A stretch of DNA of 64,000 nucleotides from Bacilli bacterium. GTDB taxonomy: Bacteria > Bacillota_I > Bacilli_A > RFN20 > CAG-826. Position numbers and translations under genes: made by a program. Shown one piece after another: positions 1 to 8,756 of this stretch. The stretch lies in contig JAKSHZ010000001.1 in assembly GCA_024399115.1 (NCBI GenBank), positions 118,045-182,044 of the forward strand. Direction: 5' to 3'. The notes beneath the pieces were generated by a model. That model ran no database searches and was not told the DNA's origin. It was given only the letters and a program-made list of their open reading frames with translations. Numbering within the stretch: position 1 is the stretch's first letter; each line of letters opens with the position of its first letter.

Positions 1-3000
1 CTCTGCCATGCTCCCTGGCTAGGTGTCCAATGGAATCCATTGTGTTTAAGAGTACTGATTGTATCTTTGTCCGGCTTTCCGTCATAGATAATTTGAATAC
101 GATCCATTTCCAGGTTTTCGTAAACATATCCACCGTCAAAGTCTACACGGCCAACAGTTCCAGTATTACCACCATTTTCTGGTTCTTTTTCTGCAAGTTT
201 TTCGATAGCTTCTTTACGTTTCTGCATTTCTTCAAGACGCTGTTTATTTCTTGCTATTTCCTGAGTCTGGTTCTGTGGGAATGGATGATTTAATCCCTGT
301 TTTATCTGTTCAATTGAATAACCTTTTTCCTGAGCAAGTTTAATTACTTCACGGTTTACTTCCTTACGTTTTTCAACATCTTCCGGAGGATCATTCCAGT
401 TCATTGTAGAGATTCCAGCTTTTTTACACTGTTTTCTATACATCAATGTAACGTCATGAGCATTTTCCATAAACTTGATTTTTCCAGAAATCTTTTCGAT
501 TGCGTATGGATCTGTGTTTTCAATCTTGTCATTATAAGAATAATGACCATTTGAATAGTCTTCAAAAACACGTGCTTTTACTTCTTCTTCATTTTCTGCT
601 CCGCCTGTGTATTTAAGTTCTTTCAGACGTTTCTGTGTGTTCTTGATAAACTTATCTTTCTTTTCTTTAAAATCATCATAAGCTCTCATTTCTGCGTTCA
701 TTTTCTGCTCAAAACGCTTGAAATTGTATTTAGCTGGACCTGCAACAACCCAAGAAGGACCGGCGGCAAGTCTTTTACTTGCCATATTGTTATAACTTGT
801 TCCAACTAATCCGGCATAAGAATTCAGTCTTTCCTGGAAATATTCCTTTTGTTGATCATTCATTTTTGAAGTATCAAACATATCACGGAATTCTTTCATT
901 TCAATCTGTACATCCGATTGATAAACGTCTCCGGCATGTCCTGACATAGAGTTATCACTTACTCTTCGAGCAACATCAGGATTAATTGTTGGAATAGGTG
1001 TTACAAATTCGTCTTCTGCTTCTACAGTTTCAGTTTCTACAGCTGGAGTTTCTTCAACAACTGGTGTAGGTTCTGCCGGTGTTTTTTTAGTTTCTGGCTT
1101 AATTCCGTCATAAGCTGCCTTATGTTCTGCAAGGATCTGACTTCTTTCCGAATCTGAAACACCCCTTGAAATTCTTTCGTCTGTTATTTTTCCAACTTCG
1201 TCTTTCAGTTTTCTTGCTTTATCGGCGTTTCTTAACCACTTCTGATAATCTGAATTTGGATCATCATCCGCACCGTTAACAAAACCGGAATTATCGTCAT
1301 AAAGTTTTTCGTTTTCTGCTACAAGTCTTCCAATTTCTTCTCCAATCTGCTTGTTTTTAAGCTTCAATTCAGTATTAGTTAAACCTTTATAAGCATTTTG
1401 GTTTCCAAGCATTGCATTGCTTCTGTTCTGGTGTTCTTCTGCCGAAATTTCTCTTGCTGTTGCTTCTTTCAGTTCATCACTAAGAGCTGCATAACGTGTT
1501 TTAAGTCCTTCCAACTCTTCGTCTTCGGCTGTAAACATCTGTCTTCTAACGTCTGCAAGTTCATTAGCAATCTCTGTTGAAGATCTTGTAGGTGTTTCAG
1601 GTTCTTCCGGTATTTCTTCTGTTGCCCATTCACTTTCAGGAGATTCCCTAATAGCTTCAAGTTTCTGCTGCAACTGTTCAAGGAATTTAGTGTTACTTGC
1701 AATTGTCTCAGGATCATCAGAATTCTTGATTTCCATTTTAACTTTGAGAATTCTATCTTCCATAGTTTCAATTGCCTGATCTTTTGTCATTCCGTCTAAA
1801 ATTACTGGTGGATCTTTTCGCCACATTTCCGCAAGTTTTTCAAGATTTGCAATAAATTTATTAGTAGCTTCAACTTCTTTTTTACGTTCGTTTTCTTCCT
1901 GTTCCTTGCGTCTTGCGGCTCTTTCGCCCTCTCTCCACTTTTCTTTTACTTCTTCTTCGTGATTACGTCTTTCACGGTAAGCTGCAAGTTCTTCGTCTGT
2001 AGGCTCTGTCAGTGTTTTTTCCAGGTCTTTGATCTGCTTTTCAAGTTTATCCTGATCCTCTTTTGACATTGCGCCCCATTTAGTAGCTCGTCCACGGTAT
2101 AAACGATTTTTAAGGGCCATTACTTTCAAATGATTGTAATAAGGGTGATCTGGTTTTACGTATGCACTATCCTTATCAAAATAATCGGTCATTGCGTCAC
2201 TGTCATTTTCAGGGAAGAAAATAGAAGGAATATGGTCACTATAACCGTCTGCCATAAGGTCAATAATTTCGTCTGGAGTTCCTTCGTTGTTAATTCTTGC
2301 ACGAATTTTCTCAAGTTTTCCGTCTTTGTTCTTTATGCCGTCTTTAGTGAAACGGTATGTTGGAACAATTGAATTATCTGTCTTTTTAGATATTTCGTTA
2401 TCAGATCCCAAAACCATATTGAAGAATTTTTCTGCTGGAGTATTTCCCTCTGTATTGTTAATTTTTTCTTTCAGGGATTCAAAAGTGGCATAAACTTTTG
2501 AGAAAGTATCAGAATCCCACATATTCATAAAACTCGGTCTATACTGATCTTTATTCATTTCCCCAACATCAACGGAAACATAACTTTCTCCACGTCCTGG
2601 CTCACTATATTTAATTCTTACAACTGGATTTGTAATTGTTGATCCTGAAAGATCGATATAAAAATCGTCTCCGAAAGAAAGGATTTCGCCATAATGACCA
2701 CCGAATTTTTTATCCAACCATTCCCAAGAAATAGTATCTCCCTTTGCAAGTCTTTTAAGCCATGTATTTGTTACATCCTTATAAGCTGCCGGAATTATCA
2801 TTTTTCCTTTATTTCTTTCACTGATTTTTGCTTTCAGTTCTCTTAACTTTTCTTCAACTTCTGATTTTTCTTTACTTGCTGCACGGCGTTTTTCGTCCTG
2901 TTCTTTTGTAGTTCGTTTATAACTGTAACCACCGTTAGCCTTAAATTCTTTATCCAGTTCGGCATAACGTTTAGTCAGGCTGTTAAATTCTGCTCTTTCT

Positions 3001-3938
3001 TCTTCATCATGAATATCTTTTTTTGCATTGTCATTGCCAAGCATTGCGTTTGAACGATTTTTACGTTCTTCTGCCTCATTATTAAGAGCCTGAATCCACA
3101 AATTTGCCTGTGCAAGTCCTTCTGTGTCATTTGCTGCATTAAGACGTTTCACTTCATTGGTCATAGATTCCATAGCAATTCTTAACTGTTCGTTTGTCAG
3201 TCTTGCTGCTTCTGACGGATAATCCCTGTCAGGTTCAACCACTGTTGGAGTTTCTTCTACCGGTTCAATGTTTGTACTGTCATAAATTACATTACCCTTT
3301 GAGTCAACTTTAATCTCACGTCCGTCTGGCCACTTCATAGTAGTAATCTTTGTTTTTGTATCAATTGAAGTCTTACGGCCGACAAAATCCTTGATTTTTT
3401 CTTCTGCTGGAATAACTGACTCTGTATTTCCTGAATTAAACATAGCTTCTGAATCCTGATCCTTTGCCGGATTGAAAATACCCCAGATCTTTCTCATAAG
3501 AGATCTGTTTATGGTCATTTTCTTTTCAGTTTCTTTCTTTTCGGTTACTTTCTTGTCTTCTGTTTTTACTCCAGGTTTCTTTTTATTCAGATTCACAGGA
3601 GCTTTGTTTTTATGAGCAACTGTAGGATTTGAGAAGAATTTGTCCCATTTTGCTTTATCTGTAAGGTATTCCAATACATGAGCAGCAAAGGTGTTTTCAT
3701 CAACACCGTAATTTTCTTCGATTTTTTCACTTCTAAAAACATTTGCAATTCTTTCTTTGGTAATTGCAAAAATTGATAACAGTTTCTTAAACGGATTTTT
3801 CATGTCTTCCGGATAAATGTATTCATCCTTTCCGTTGTTCCCAGTAAATACACGTATGTATTTATGGCTTGATCGTCTAACACCCTTTTTTGATTTTTCG
3901 ATACTGTCATTTGTAAAAAACTTAAAACCGAATCTCAT
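1..3938 (-). CDS. Giant polyvalent phage protein, C-terminus off the left edge
   Basis: The reading frame is open for about 1,312 residues and leaves the window without a stop. The ATG at 3938 follows a strong GGGGG ribosome site. I read a lysine-rich N-terminus, long charged helical stretches and two copies of the motif NRSNAMLGN (around residues 300 and 850), each after a coiled helix. The last visible residues (GFHWTPSQGAWQ) match the end of the large-polyvalent-protein-associated domains found in phage proteins delivered with the DNA. It follows portal and MuF genes, so it is probably packaged in the head; its enzymatic role is unknown. Confidence 0.7.
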   Translation of the reverse strand, partial: MRFGFKFFTNDSIEKSKKGVRRSSHKYIRVFTGNNGKDEYIYPEDMKNPFKKLLSIFAITKERIANVFRSEKIEENYGVDENTFAAHVLEYLTDKAKWDKFFSNPTVAHKNKAPVNLNKKKPGVKTEDKKVTEKKETEKKMTINRSLMRKIWGIFNPAKDQDSEAMFNSGNTESVIPAEEKIKDFVGRKTSIDTKTKITTMKWPDGREIKVDSKGNVIYDSTNIEPVEETPTVVEPDRDYPSEAARLTNEQLRIAMESMTNEVKRLNAANDTEGLAQANLWIQALNNEAEERKNRSNAMLGNDNAKKDIHDEEERAEFNSLTKRYAELDKEFKANGGYSYKRTTKEQDEKRRAASKEKSEVEEKLRELKAKISERNKGKMIIPAAYKDVTNTWLKRLAKGDTISWEWLDKKFGGHYGEILSFGDDFYIDLSGSTITNPVVRIKYSEPGRGESYVSVDVGEMNKDQYRPSFMNMWDSDTFSKVYATFESLKEKINNTEGNTPAEKFFNMVLGSDNEISKKTDNSIVPTYRFTKDGIKNKDGKLEKIRARINNEGTPDEIIDLMADGYSDHIPSIFFPENDSDAMTDYFDKDSAYVKPDHPYYNHLKVMALKNRLYRGRATKWGAMSKEDQDKLEKQIKDLEKTLTEPTDEELAAYRERRNHEEEVKEKWREGERAARRKEQEENERKKEVEATNKFIANLEKLAEMWRKDPPVILDGMTKDQAIETMEDRILKVKMEIKNSDDPETIASNTKFLEQLQQKLEAIRESPESEWATEEIPEEPETPTRSSTEIANELADVRRQMFTAEDEELEGLKTRYAALSDELKEATAREISAEEHQNRSNAMLGNQNAYKGLTNTELKLKNKQIGEEIGRLVAENEKLYDDNSGFVNGADDDPNSDYQKWLRNADKARKLKDEVGKITDERISRGVSDSERSQILAEHKAAYDGIKPETKKTPAEPTPVVEETPAVETETVEAEDEFVTPIPTINPDVARRVSDNSMSGHAGDVYQSDVQIEMKEFRDMFDTSKMNDQQKEYFQERLNSYAGLVGTSYNNMASKRLAAGPSWVVAGPAKYNFKRFEQKMNAEMRAYDDFKEKKDKFIKNTQKRLKELKYTGGAENEEEVKARVFEDYSNGHYSYNDKIENTDPYAIEKISGKIKFMENAHDVTLMYRKQCKKAGISTMNWNDPPEDVEKRKEVNREVIKLAQEKGYSIEQIKQGLNHPFPQNQTQEIARNKQRLEEMQKRKEAIEKLAEKEPENGGNTGTVGRVDFDGGYVYENLEMDRIQIIYDGKPDKDTISTLKHNGFHWTPSQGAWQ

Positions 3939-3958
3939 ATATTCCCCCTAACAGACTG

Positions 3959-5680
3959 TTATCTGTTAAATATTTCTGTGATAGTTTCTGTAATTGATTT
4001 CTGCATTTCTGCATTTAATGACTTAACAATTTTCCCCTTGTTTTTTGGATCTAAGACTTTAGATCTGAATTCTTCGAGATCCATTGTTGTAATGGACTGT
4101 AAAAAACCGGGTCTGTCATATTGTTTCTTGTAAGCTGCTTTTGCCTCTGCAAGAGAATTAAAACCAAGCATACATTTGTCTTCATCATATTTTTTTGTTT
4201 CAGGATTCTGTTGGTGAACGATATAAACGTTTTTTGCGTTTTCATTTGGACCTAAATAACAATCCACATGGTCACCGTCAGTTCCAACTGTTCCACGGAT
4301 ATATCCGTAATCGTGATACATTTTTACACGCCATTTATGACCGTTAGAGTCTGTACCTTCACGATATGACCCTTTCTTGTTTTCAATCGAGATATTAAAA
4401 CCGGCAAATTTCCTTCTTCCCTGTAATGGGAATCCTGAATAAGTAAGGGATTTTTCTACCGGCTTTTCATCAAAATCAGGATCAAAGCTGTCCCAAGTTC
4501 CACGGCAATAAGGATGTTTTACACCGTTTGGAGCAATAAAATTCCAATCGTCCTTTCCTTCCCATATTGCGTATTCTGCATAAGGATCTTTTACAGATTC
4601 AGTTTCCATTGGAGTATTACTCCAGACGGCAATTTTTCCGTTAAGTTTCTTACACTTCTCACAAGTATTTGAGTCAATCACTTCACGGCGAATGAAATAT
4701 GTCTTTTTTCCTGATTCTGCATTATTTTTTACGGTCTCAGAAATAAAGGCATTGTTTACGTTGTTCTGAATTTCTGTATCTGCAATTCTCTGTATATCAC
4801 GATTTATTCCGGCACACCGATCAAAAAGATCCTGACTAACCTGACCTTTAGACTTTTTGTTTTTTATTCCGTCAATAAGAATCTGTTGAATGTCATTTTT
4901 CATTACATCATCAATCTTTGTGATCTTCTGAGCTGCCGACATTTCTGCAATTTCAATTCTTGTTTGTTCCCACTTTTCAGCCGCGTCCCTAAATATCTTT
5001 TCAACCTTTTCAGGATCATTCTCAGTCCAATTAAAGCCTGTCTTTCTTCCAGGTTCTTTAATTTCAGATAACGGTAATTTACGGAGATTTTCTTTTGTCT
5101 GATATTCCGACATTTTCTCCAGGAGTTTTCCAAGTTTACGTGAAGTAAGAACAATCTTTTTACCGAATCCACGGTGATTTCTGTTAAGAAACAGTTCAAG
5201 AGCCTTTACAAACTTTTTCCAGTCTCTTTTATTGATAGGTTCTCCGGTTTCCGGTGAATAAAGTATTTTCCCTTTGTATTTAAGATATGCTTTACTCATT
5301 ATTGTTCTTTCAGGAAGTCCAAAATATCCGATAACAAAATCATAAATAGCACGTGACCGACCTGTAAGATCGTTTACAATAATGTTTGTAAGTTCTTCCT
5401 GAGACTGATAATAAAAAACTTCTCCCTTTGCCGCTTTCAAAGGAACATCAAGAGCAAAAGAAAGATTTCTTACGGCCTTTTCAACTTTTTCTGGAGCATT
5501 TTGTTCGTTCATTGAAATAACAGCTTTAAGACTTTTTCCATTTCCTTTTTCTGGTCTTGAATTAAAAAACACCTGTTTTTCACCAAACCGATCAAAACTA
5601 TAAAGAGACTTTGCCAGACGATCCATTTTTTCAGGAGCGTTTTCGCTTGTAATGTTTCTAATATTGATAATTGCTTTCAT
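3959..5680 (-). CDS. MuF-type head morphogenesis protein fused to an InPase-like domain
   Basis: 573 residues, directly after the portal gene, where Mu gpF/SPP1 gp7-type minor head proteins sit. Residues about 230-400 have the MuF pattern: helix, IADTEIQN, a cysteine pair (CEKC), and HPYCRGTW. From about 415 a second domain begins with KSLTYSGFPLQGR, then GSYREG, DYGYIRGT, DGDHVDCYLGP and EDKCMLGF. This is the inorganic-pyrophosphatase-like domain known from polyvalent phage proteins. The MuF part probably contributes to head assembly or DNA exit; the role of the second domain is inferred only from similarity. Confidence 0.75.
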   Translation of the reverse strand: MKAIINIRNITSENAPEKMDRLAKSLYSFDRFGEKQVFFNSRPEKGNGKSLKAVISMNEQNAPEKVEKAVRNLSFALDVPLKAAKGEVFYYQSQEELTNIIVNDLTGRSRAIYDFVIGYFGLPERTIMSKAYLKYKGKILYSPETGEPINKRDWKKFVKALELFLNRNHRGFGKKIVLTSRKLGKLLEKMSEYQTKENLRKLPLSEIKEPGRKTGFNWTENDPEKVEKIFRDAAEKWEQTRIEIAEMSAAQKITKIDDVMKNDIQQILIDGIKNKKSKGQVSQDLFDRCAGINRDIQRIADTEIQNNVNNAFISETVKNNAESGKKTYFIRREVIDSNTCEKCKKLNGKIAVWSNTPMETESVKDPYAEYAIWEGKDDWNFIAPNGVKHPYCRGTWDSFDPDFDEKPVEKSLTYSGFPLQGRRKFAGFNISIENKKGSYREGTDSNGHKWRVKMYHDYGYIRGTVGTDGDHVDCYLGPNENAKNVYIVHQQNPETKKYDEDKCMLGFNSLAEAKAAYKKQYDRPGFLQSITTMDLEEFRSKVLDPKNKGKIVKSLNAEMQKSITETITEIFNR

Positions 5681-5685
5681 ACAAA

Positions 5686-7299
5686 TTAAATAAAGAAAGT
5701 AAGAGATTTATTTACAGGGTTTTCGAATTCGTCTTCTCCGAAAGAGTCTTCTCCACCGTTTTTTTCTCCAGATTCACCCTGAGTTTCTCCACCTAACGGA
5801 TTATCGAATTCGTCTTCTCCGAAAGAGTCTTCTCCACCTTCCCCAAAATCTCCGCCGTCTTCACCAAATCCACCGTCTCCGCCCTGTTCCTGAGCCTGTG
5901 CAGCCTGATACATCTGTGTAAACTGAGGATTAGCCGGGCAAGCGTCCGCCCATTCTGCTTCAAGTGGTGGTAATCCTTTTTCCTTTCTTACTTCATTAAG
6001 AGTCTTATAACTGTCAAGTTCTGTTTTTGTAAGATCCAAAAGCTGCTTAGGATCTTCTTTTTCGTAACCTACGAATTCAAGTTCATAATCAGGATAAAAA
6101 CGGTCAAGAATACGGTTAATGTAGTTCTGTAAGAATCCCAACATATCACCCAGGAGAGTTGCTTTACTTTCATTGATCTGAGTAGTGCGAGAAGACTCAA
6201 AAACAGCCTGAGATTTCTGAGACTGTAACCCAAGCTCTTCCATTGAAAGTCCAAACATAGCAACAATTCCAGAGGTCTGAAAATCTAAGAATTGCTGGAA
6301 TTCCATATCTTTTGCGTTACCAGCAAGTGACACCCATTTAATTGATTGGTTATTGTCACCAGTTCCACCACTAGGAACAATTGGAATTCTCCACTGACTT
6401 GTTGCCGTTCCTGACATTACTTCTGCCAGATAGTCTTCCATTTCTTCTACAGTGTCCTGAGATACGTTGCCGTCAATAAGCAACATCCCCCTAGGCAGCT
6501 TGTTATCGGTGAAAAATCCGGCATTGTAAGCGAAAGTGTTTATAAGACTTGTTACAAGTTCAATAACCTGATCTACAATTGAATATCCGTAATAAGCATG
6601 TTTAATGTCGGTTCGAGGGTTCTGATAATCAAAAATCAGGTTTGAGTCCTGATATACGGCCTGAGGAATACCGTCAATTATCTGAATATATTTGATATTA
6701 TCAGGGTTCACCTGACCTGGAATAACTCTGTTGATTGTTCCGGCGTCTACCGCCTGAAAGGCATAAGGTTTGCCACCTCTTGTATAACCAATTTCTGTTG
6801 CAACCTGATCAAGTTCAAGTTCATCACGGATGATTTTAAGACAAAATCTCTGAAAATTGTCTCTTTCGCTGTCATAGTCACTTCCACAGTTTTTAAGGAA
6901 AGTTTCAATTTCAATTCTTTTTTTTGACTTCTTCGCCATTTGAGATTTGAGATCCGATCCCTTTTCTTTAATGACAAATCCTTTGACGTTATTGTCTGTT
7001 GTTGGTTTCAGATATGGTTTTATTTTCTTGAGTATATGATTGATACAAATATTGATAATAAATGCTTTTTTAGAGACACGGCGAAGAGTTTCACAAGATA
7101 TATCACCATTTGTGTAGCGATCAATTGTTTTCAGGTTCTTTGCGTAAACATTGTAATTACCAGAATAAGGATTGAAAAAAGAAGACTGAAAACCTTTTTC
7201 CTTTTTGTAAACGTCACTAGCTCCGGCGTTGGAGGCAATGGATAAAAGTTTTCTGAAATTGACTGGTTCAAATTTTGGTTCGGTTTCAATTGTATTCAT
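5686..7299 (-). CDS. Portal protein
   Basis: 537 residues, the usual portal size, between the terminase block and the MuF gene. The central region resembles SPP1/HK97-type portals, including a helix rich in Q and S (FQQFLDFQ through SSRTTQINES) and the segment MLGFLQNYINRILDRFYPDYE. A dodecameric portal is the DNA channel and terminase docking site. The C-terminal 85 residues are an acidic, glycine-rich tail with two near-identical GEDSFGEDEF repeats, ending NKSLTFFI. Start ATG 7299 with GAGGG six bases upstream. Confidence 0.85.
   Translation of the reverse strand: MNTIETEPKFEPVNFRKLLSIASNAGASDVYKKEKGFQSSFFNPYSGNYNVYAKNLKTIDRYTNGDISCETLRRVSKKAFIINICINHILKKIKPYLKPTTDNNVKGFVIKEKGSDLKSQMAKKSKKRIEIETFLKNCGSDYDSERDNFQRFCLKIIRDELELDQVATEIGYTRGGKPYAFQAVDAGTINRVIPGQVNPDNIKYIQIIDGIPQAVYQDSNLIFDYQNPRTDIKHAYYGYSIVDQVIELVTSLINTFAYNAGFFTDNKLPRGMLLIDGNVSQDTVEEMEDYLAEVMSGTATSQWRIPIVPSGGTGDNNQSIKWVSLAGNAKDMEFQQFLDFQTSGIVAMFGLSMEELGLQSQKSQAVFESSRTTQINESKATLLGDMLGFLQNYINRILDRFYPDYELEFVGYEKEDPKQLLDLTKTELDSYKTLNEVRKEKGLPPLEAEWADACPANPQFTQMYQAAQAQEQGGDGGFGEDGGDFGEGGEDSFGEDEFDNPLGGETQGESGEKNGGEDSFGEDEFENPVNKSLTFFI
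5723..5838. repeat. Pair of 35-bp exact direct repeats in the portal tail
   Basis: Positions 5723-5757 and 5804-5838 are identical over 35 bases and encode the duplicated acidic motif near the portal C-terminus. The spacing (81 bp, a multiple of three) means recombination between the copies would delete 27 codons in frame. Confidence 0.85.
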
Positions 7300-7341
7300 G
7301 ACGCGCCCTCATAAAACACTTTTGTTTTCTGTAAGCGCGTC
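7300..7341 (-). promoter_or_regulatory. GC-rich inverted repeat touching the portal start codon
   Basis: GACGCGC (7300-7306) and GCGCGTC (7335-7341) form a 7-bp stem. In the leftward mRNA one arm directly abuts the portal ATG and the GAGGG ribosome site lies in the loop next to it. Such a GC stem is unusual in this AT-rich sequence and could limit portal translation. Function inferred. Confidence 0.4.
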
Positions 7342-7387
7342 TATTGACGTCACCAATTGAATTAAAATTAGAATACCACAATTCTAT

Positions 7388-7738
7388 TTATATGTCTATT
7401 TTTTCACCCTGCTCTACAAGTTCGAATTCCCTTTCGTTTATATCCCAATAACCACGATCCCCTTCCATTACTGTAAATGTTTTTCTTACGTGGTCAAAAT
7501 GAATAGGTCCGGCTGTAACTAACGTTCCATATCTGAATATTTTGATAACGTCTCCGTCTTTACACGGTTTTCCGTTTCTATCTGCAATAAATCCACCAAG
7601 ATTCAGGTATTTTTCAACCTGGAGCAATTTCTTTTCCAGCTCTTCAACCTTATCAATAATTAAACTAGGATCAATATTTTCTGCATAAGTTTTTGGGTCT
7701 TTTAGTTTTTCCAGAATTATTTTTGTTCCTTCTTTCAT
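7388..7738 (-). CDS. Conserved-looking phage protein, unknown function
   Basis: 116 residues. The N-terminal half is helical (DPSLIIDKVEELEKKLLQVE); the C-terminal half looks like a small beta domain (GKPCKDGDVIKI, then WDINEREFELVE), as in many small phage accessory proteins that pair a coiled coil with an SH3-like barrel. Its start overlaps the stop of the upstream gene by four bases, so it is translationally coupled. It lies between terminase and portal. No family assigned. Confidence 0.6.
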   Translation of the reverse strand: MKEGTKIILEKLKDPKTYAENIDPSLIIDKVEELEKKLLQVEKYLNLGGFIADRNGKPCKDGDVIKIFRYGTLVTAGPIHFDHVRKTFTVMEGDRGYWDINEREFELVEQGEKIDI

Positions 7739-8070
7739 TTTGTTTCCTCCACACGTTTTTCAAGTTTTGCTCGATATTCATCAATGCTTGAACAATTCAA
7801 ACCATACACACTTCCATTACATTCTGCATAATGACTTTGTGATAATGCGTCTTTCATTGCCATTTCAAGCATTTTGGAAAGTCTTGCATTTTCTTCTTTA
7901 AGTTCTTTAATGTATTCGATTTTCTGTGCAAGGCATTTATCATTGTATTCTTTTTCGCAAACATAACCGCCTTTGTTTTCTGGGCAATTTGAACAAGATA
8001 ATAAAACACTTATTTCTTTTTTCAATTCTGCGTTTTCTTTTTTACATTTTTCTTTTTCTTTGTCTGTCAT
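7735..8070 (-). CDS. Coiled-coil, cysteine-containing small protein
   Basis: The ATG at 8070 is preferred over the upstream TTG because AGGAG lies seven bases before it. About 111 residues. A charged helical start (KEKEKCKKENAELKKEI) is followed by a cysteine cluster (CSNC, then two more Cys) that may bind a metal, a second coiled coil and a C-terminal helix. Part of the leftward operon between TerL and portal. Function unknown. Confidence 0.55.
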   Translation of the reverse strand: MTDKEKEKCKKENAELKKEISVLLSCSNCPENKGGYVCEKEYNDKCLAQKIEYIKELKEENARLSKMLEMAMKDALSQSHYAECNGSVYGLNCSSIDEYRAKLEKRVEETK

Positions 8071-8072
8071 TT

Positions 8073-8528
8073 TCAAGCTCCTGGGTGATTATGATTGTAG
8101 TAACGTTTTTCATAACCTGATTTTTTCAACATTTGTCGGATCCATTCCCTTGTACATCCATATTTATCTGCAACTTTCTGCAAAGTCCCAAGTTCTTCAT
8201 AGTCCTTTATAATCTGATTTTTTTTGTCTTCTGGTAACTTCCAGGATTTGTCACAAGGTTTTATGTTTTGCTCAACCCTATAAAGGAACACCCTAGACGG
8301 ATCACATTTAAGGATTTCTGCCGCCTGTTTGTCGGTCATTTTACCGGCATATTTTTCAATTCCCTCTGGGAATTTATGGACTCTTTTAGCCGGAATTCCG
8401 CGTTCTTGACGGATTTTTTTTACAAAACTAATTGTTACGTCATATTTTTCCGAAACTTCTTTATCTGTAATATTTCCCAAAAGAGAAATAAACTCTTTAT
8501 TTTTTTTCAGGTCCATTGTTTTTTTCAT
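8073..8528 (-). CDS. Protein with repeated helix-turn-helix-like units
   Basis: Start set at ATG 8528, which has GAGGGG just upstream. About 151 residues. I see three HTH-like units: NITDKEVSEKYDVTISFVKK, then KMTDKQAAEILKCDPSRVFL, then LQKVADKYGCTREWIRQML. Each has the spacing of a Trp-repressor or resolvase-type HTH. Tandem HTHs in phages usually bind DNA, for example as packaging or late regulators; here it sits just after TerL in the packaging operon. Specific role unknown. Confidence 0.6.
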   Translation of the reverse strand: MKKTMDLKKNKEFISLLGNITDKEVSEKYDVTISFVKKIRQERGIPAKRVHKFPEGIEKYAGKMTDKQAAEILKCDPSRVFLYRVEQNIKPCDKSWKLPEDKKNQIIKDYEELGTLQKVADKYGCTREWIRQMLKKSGYEKRYYNHNHPGA

Positions 8529-8751
8529 TTTTCCCCTCTTTTTTCGCAATAGCAAATCTTTTCACGTCTGAATTGCAGCAATCTTTTTCAGGATCAACAT
8601 TTGTATATAAATCTTGCATAATACAAAACGGTTTTTCCTTATCACCTTCGTTCCAGGGAACAATTTCCAATCTTGTATAATCGTTTCCGTCAGGAAGTTC
8701 ATCAACGAATTCTTTTTCAACTACACACATTCTACATTTGCCACAAATCAT
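8497..8751 (-). CDS. Small cysteine-rich protein downstream of TerL
   Basis: 84 residues beginning MICGKCRMC, with a later CC pair, so probably a zinc-binding knuckle. The tail is lysine-rich. It starts 5 bases after the TerL stop and overlaps the HTH gene by about 30 bases. No family recognised. Confidence 0.5.
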   Translation of the reverse strand: MICGKCRMCVVEKEFVDELPDGNDYTRLEIVPWNEGDKEKPFCIMQDLYTNVDPEKDCCNSDVKRFAIAKKEGKNEKNNGPEKK

Positions 8752-8756
8752 ATTTA

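Noticed and set aside
1398..2493. Short plus- and minus-strand ORFs at 1.4-2.5 kb
   Set aside because: Shadows of the giant minus-strand gene that spans 1-3938.
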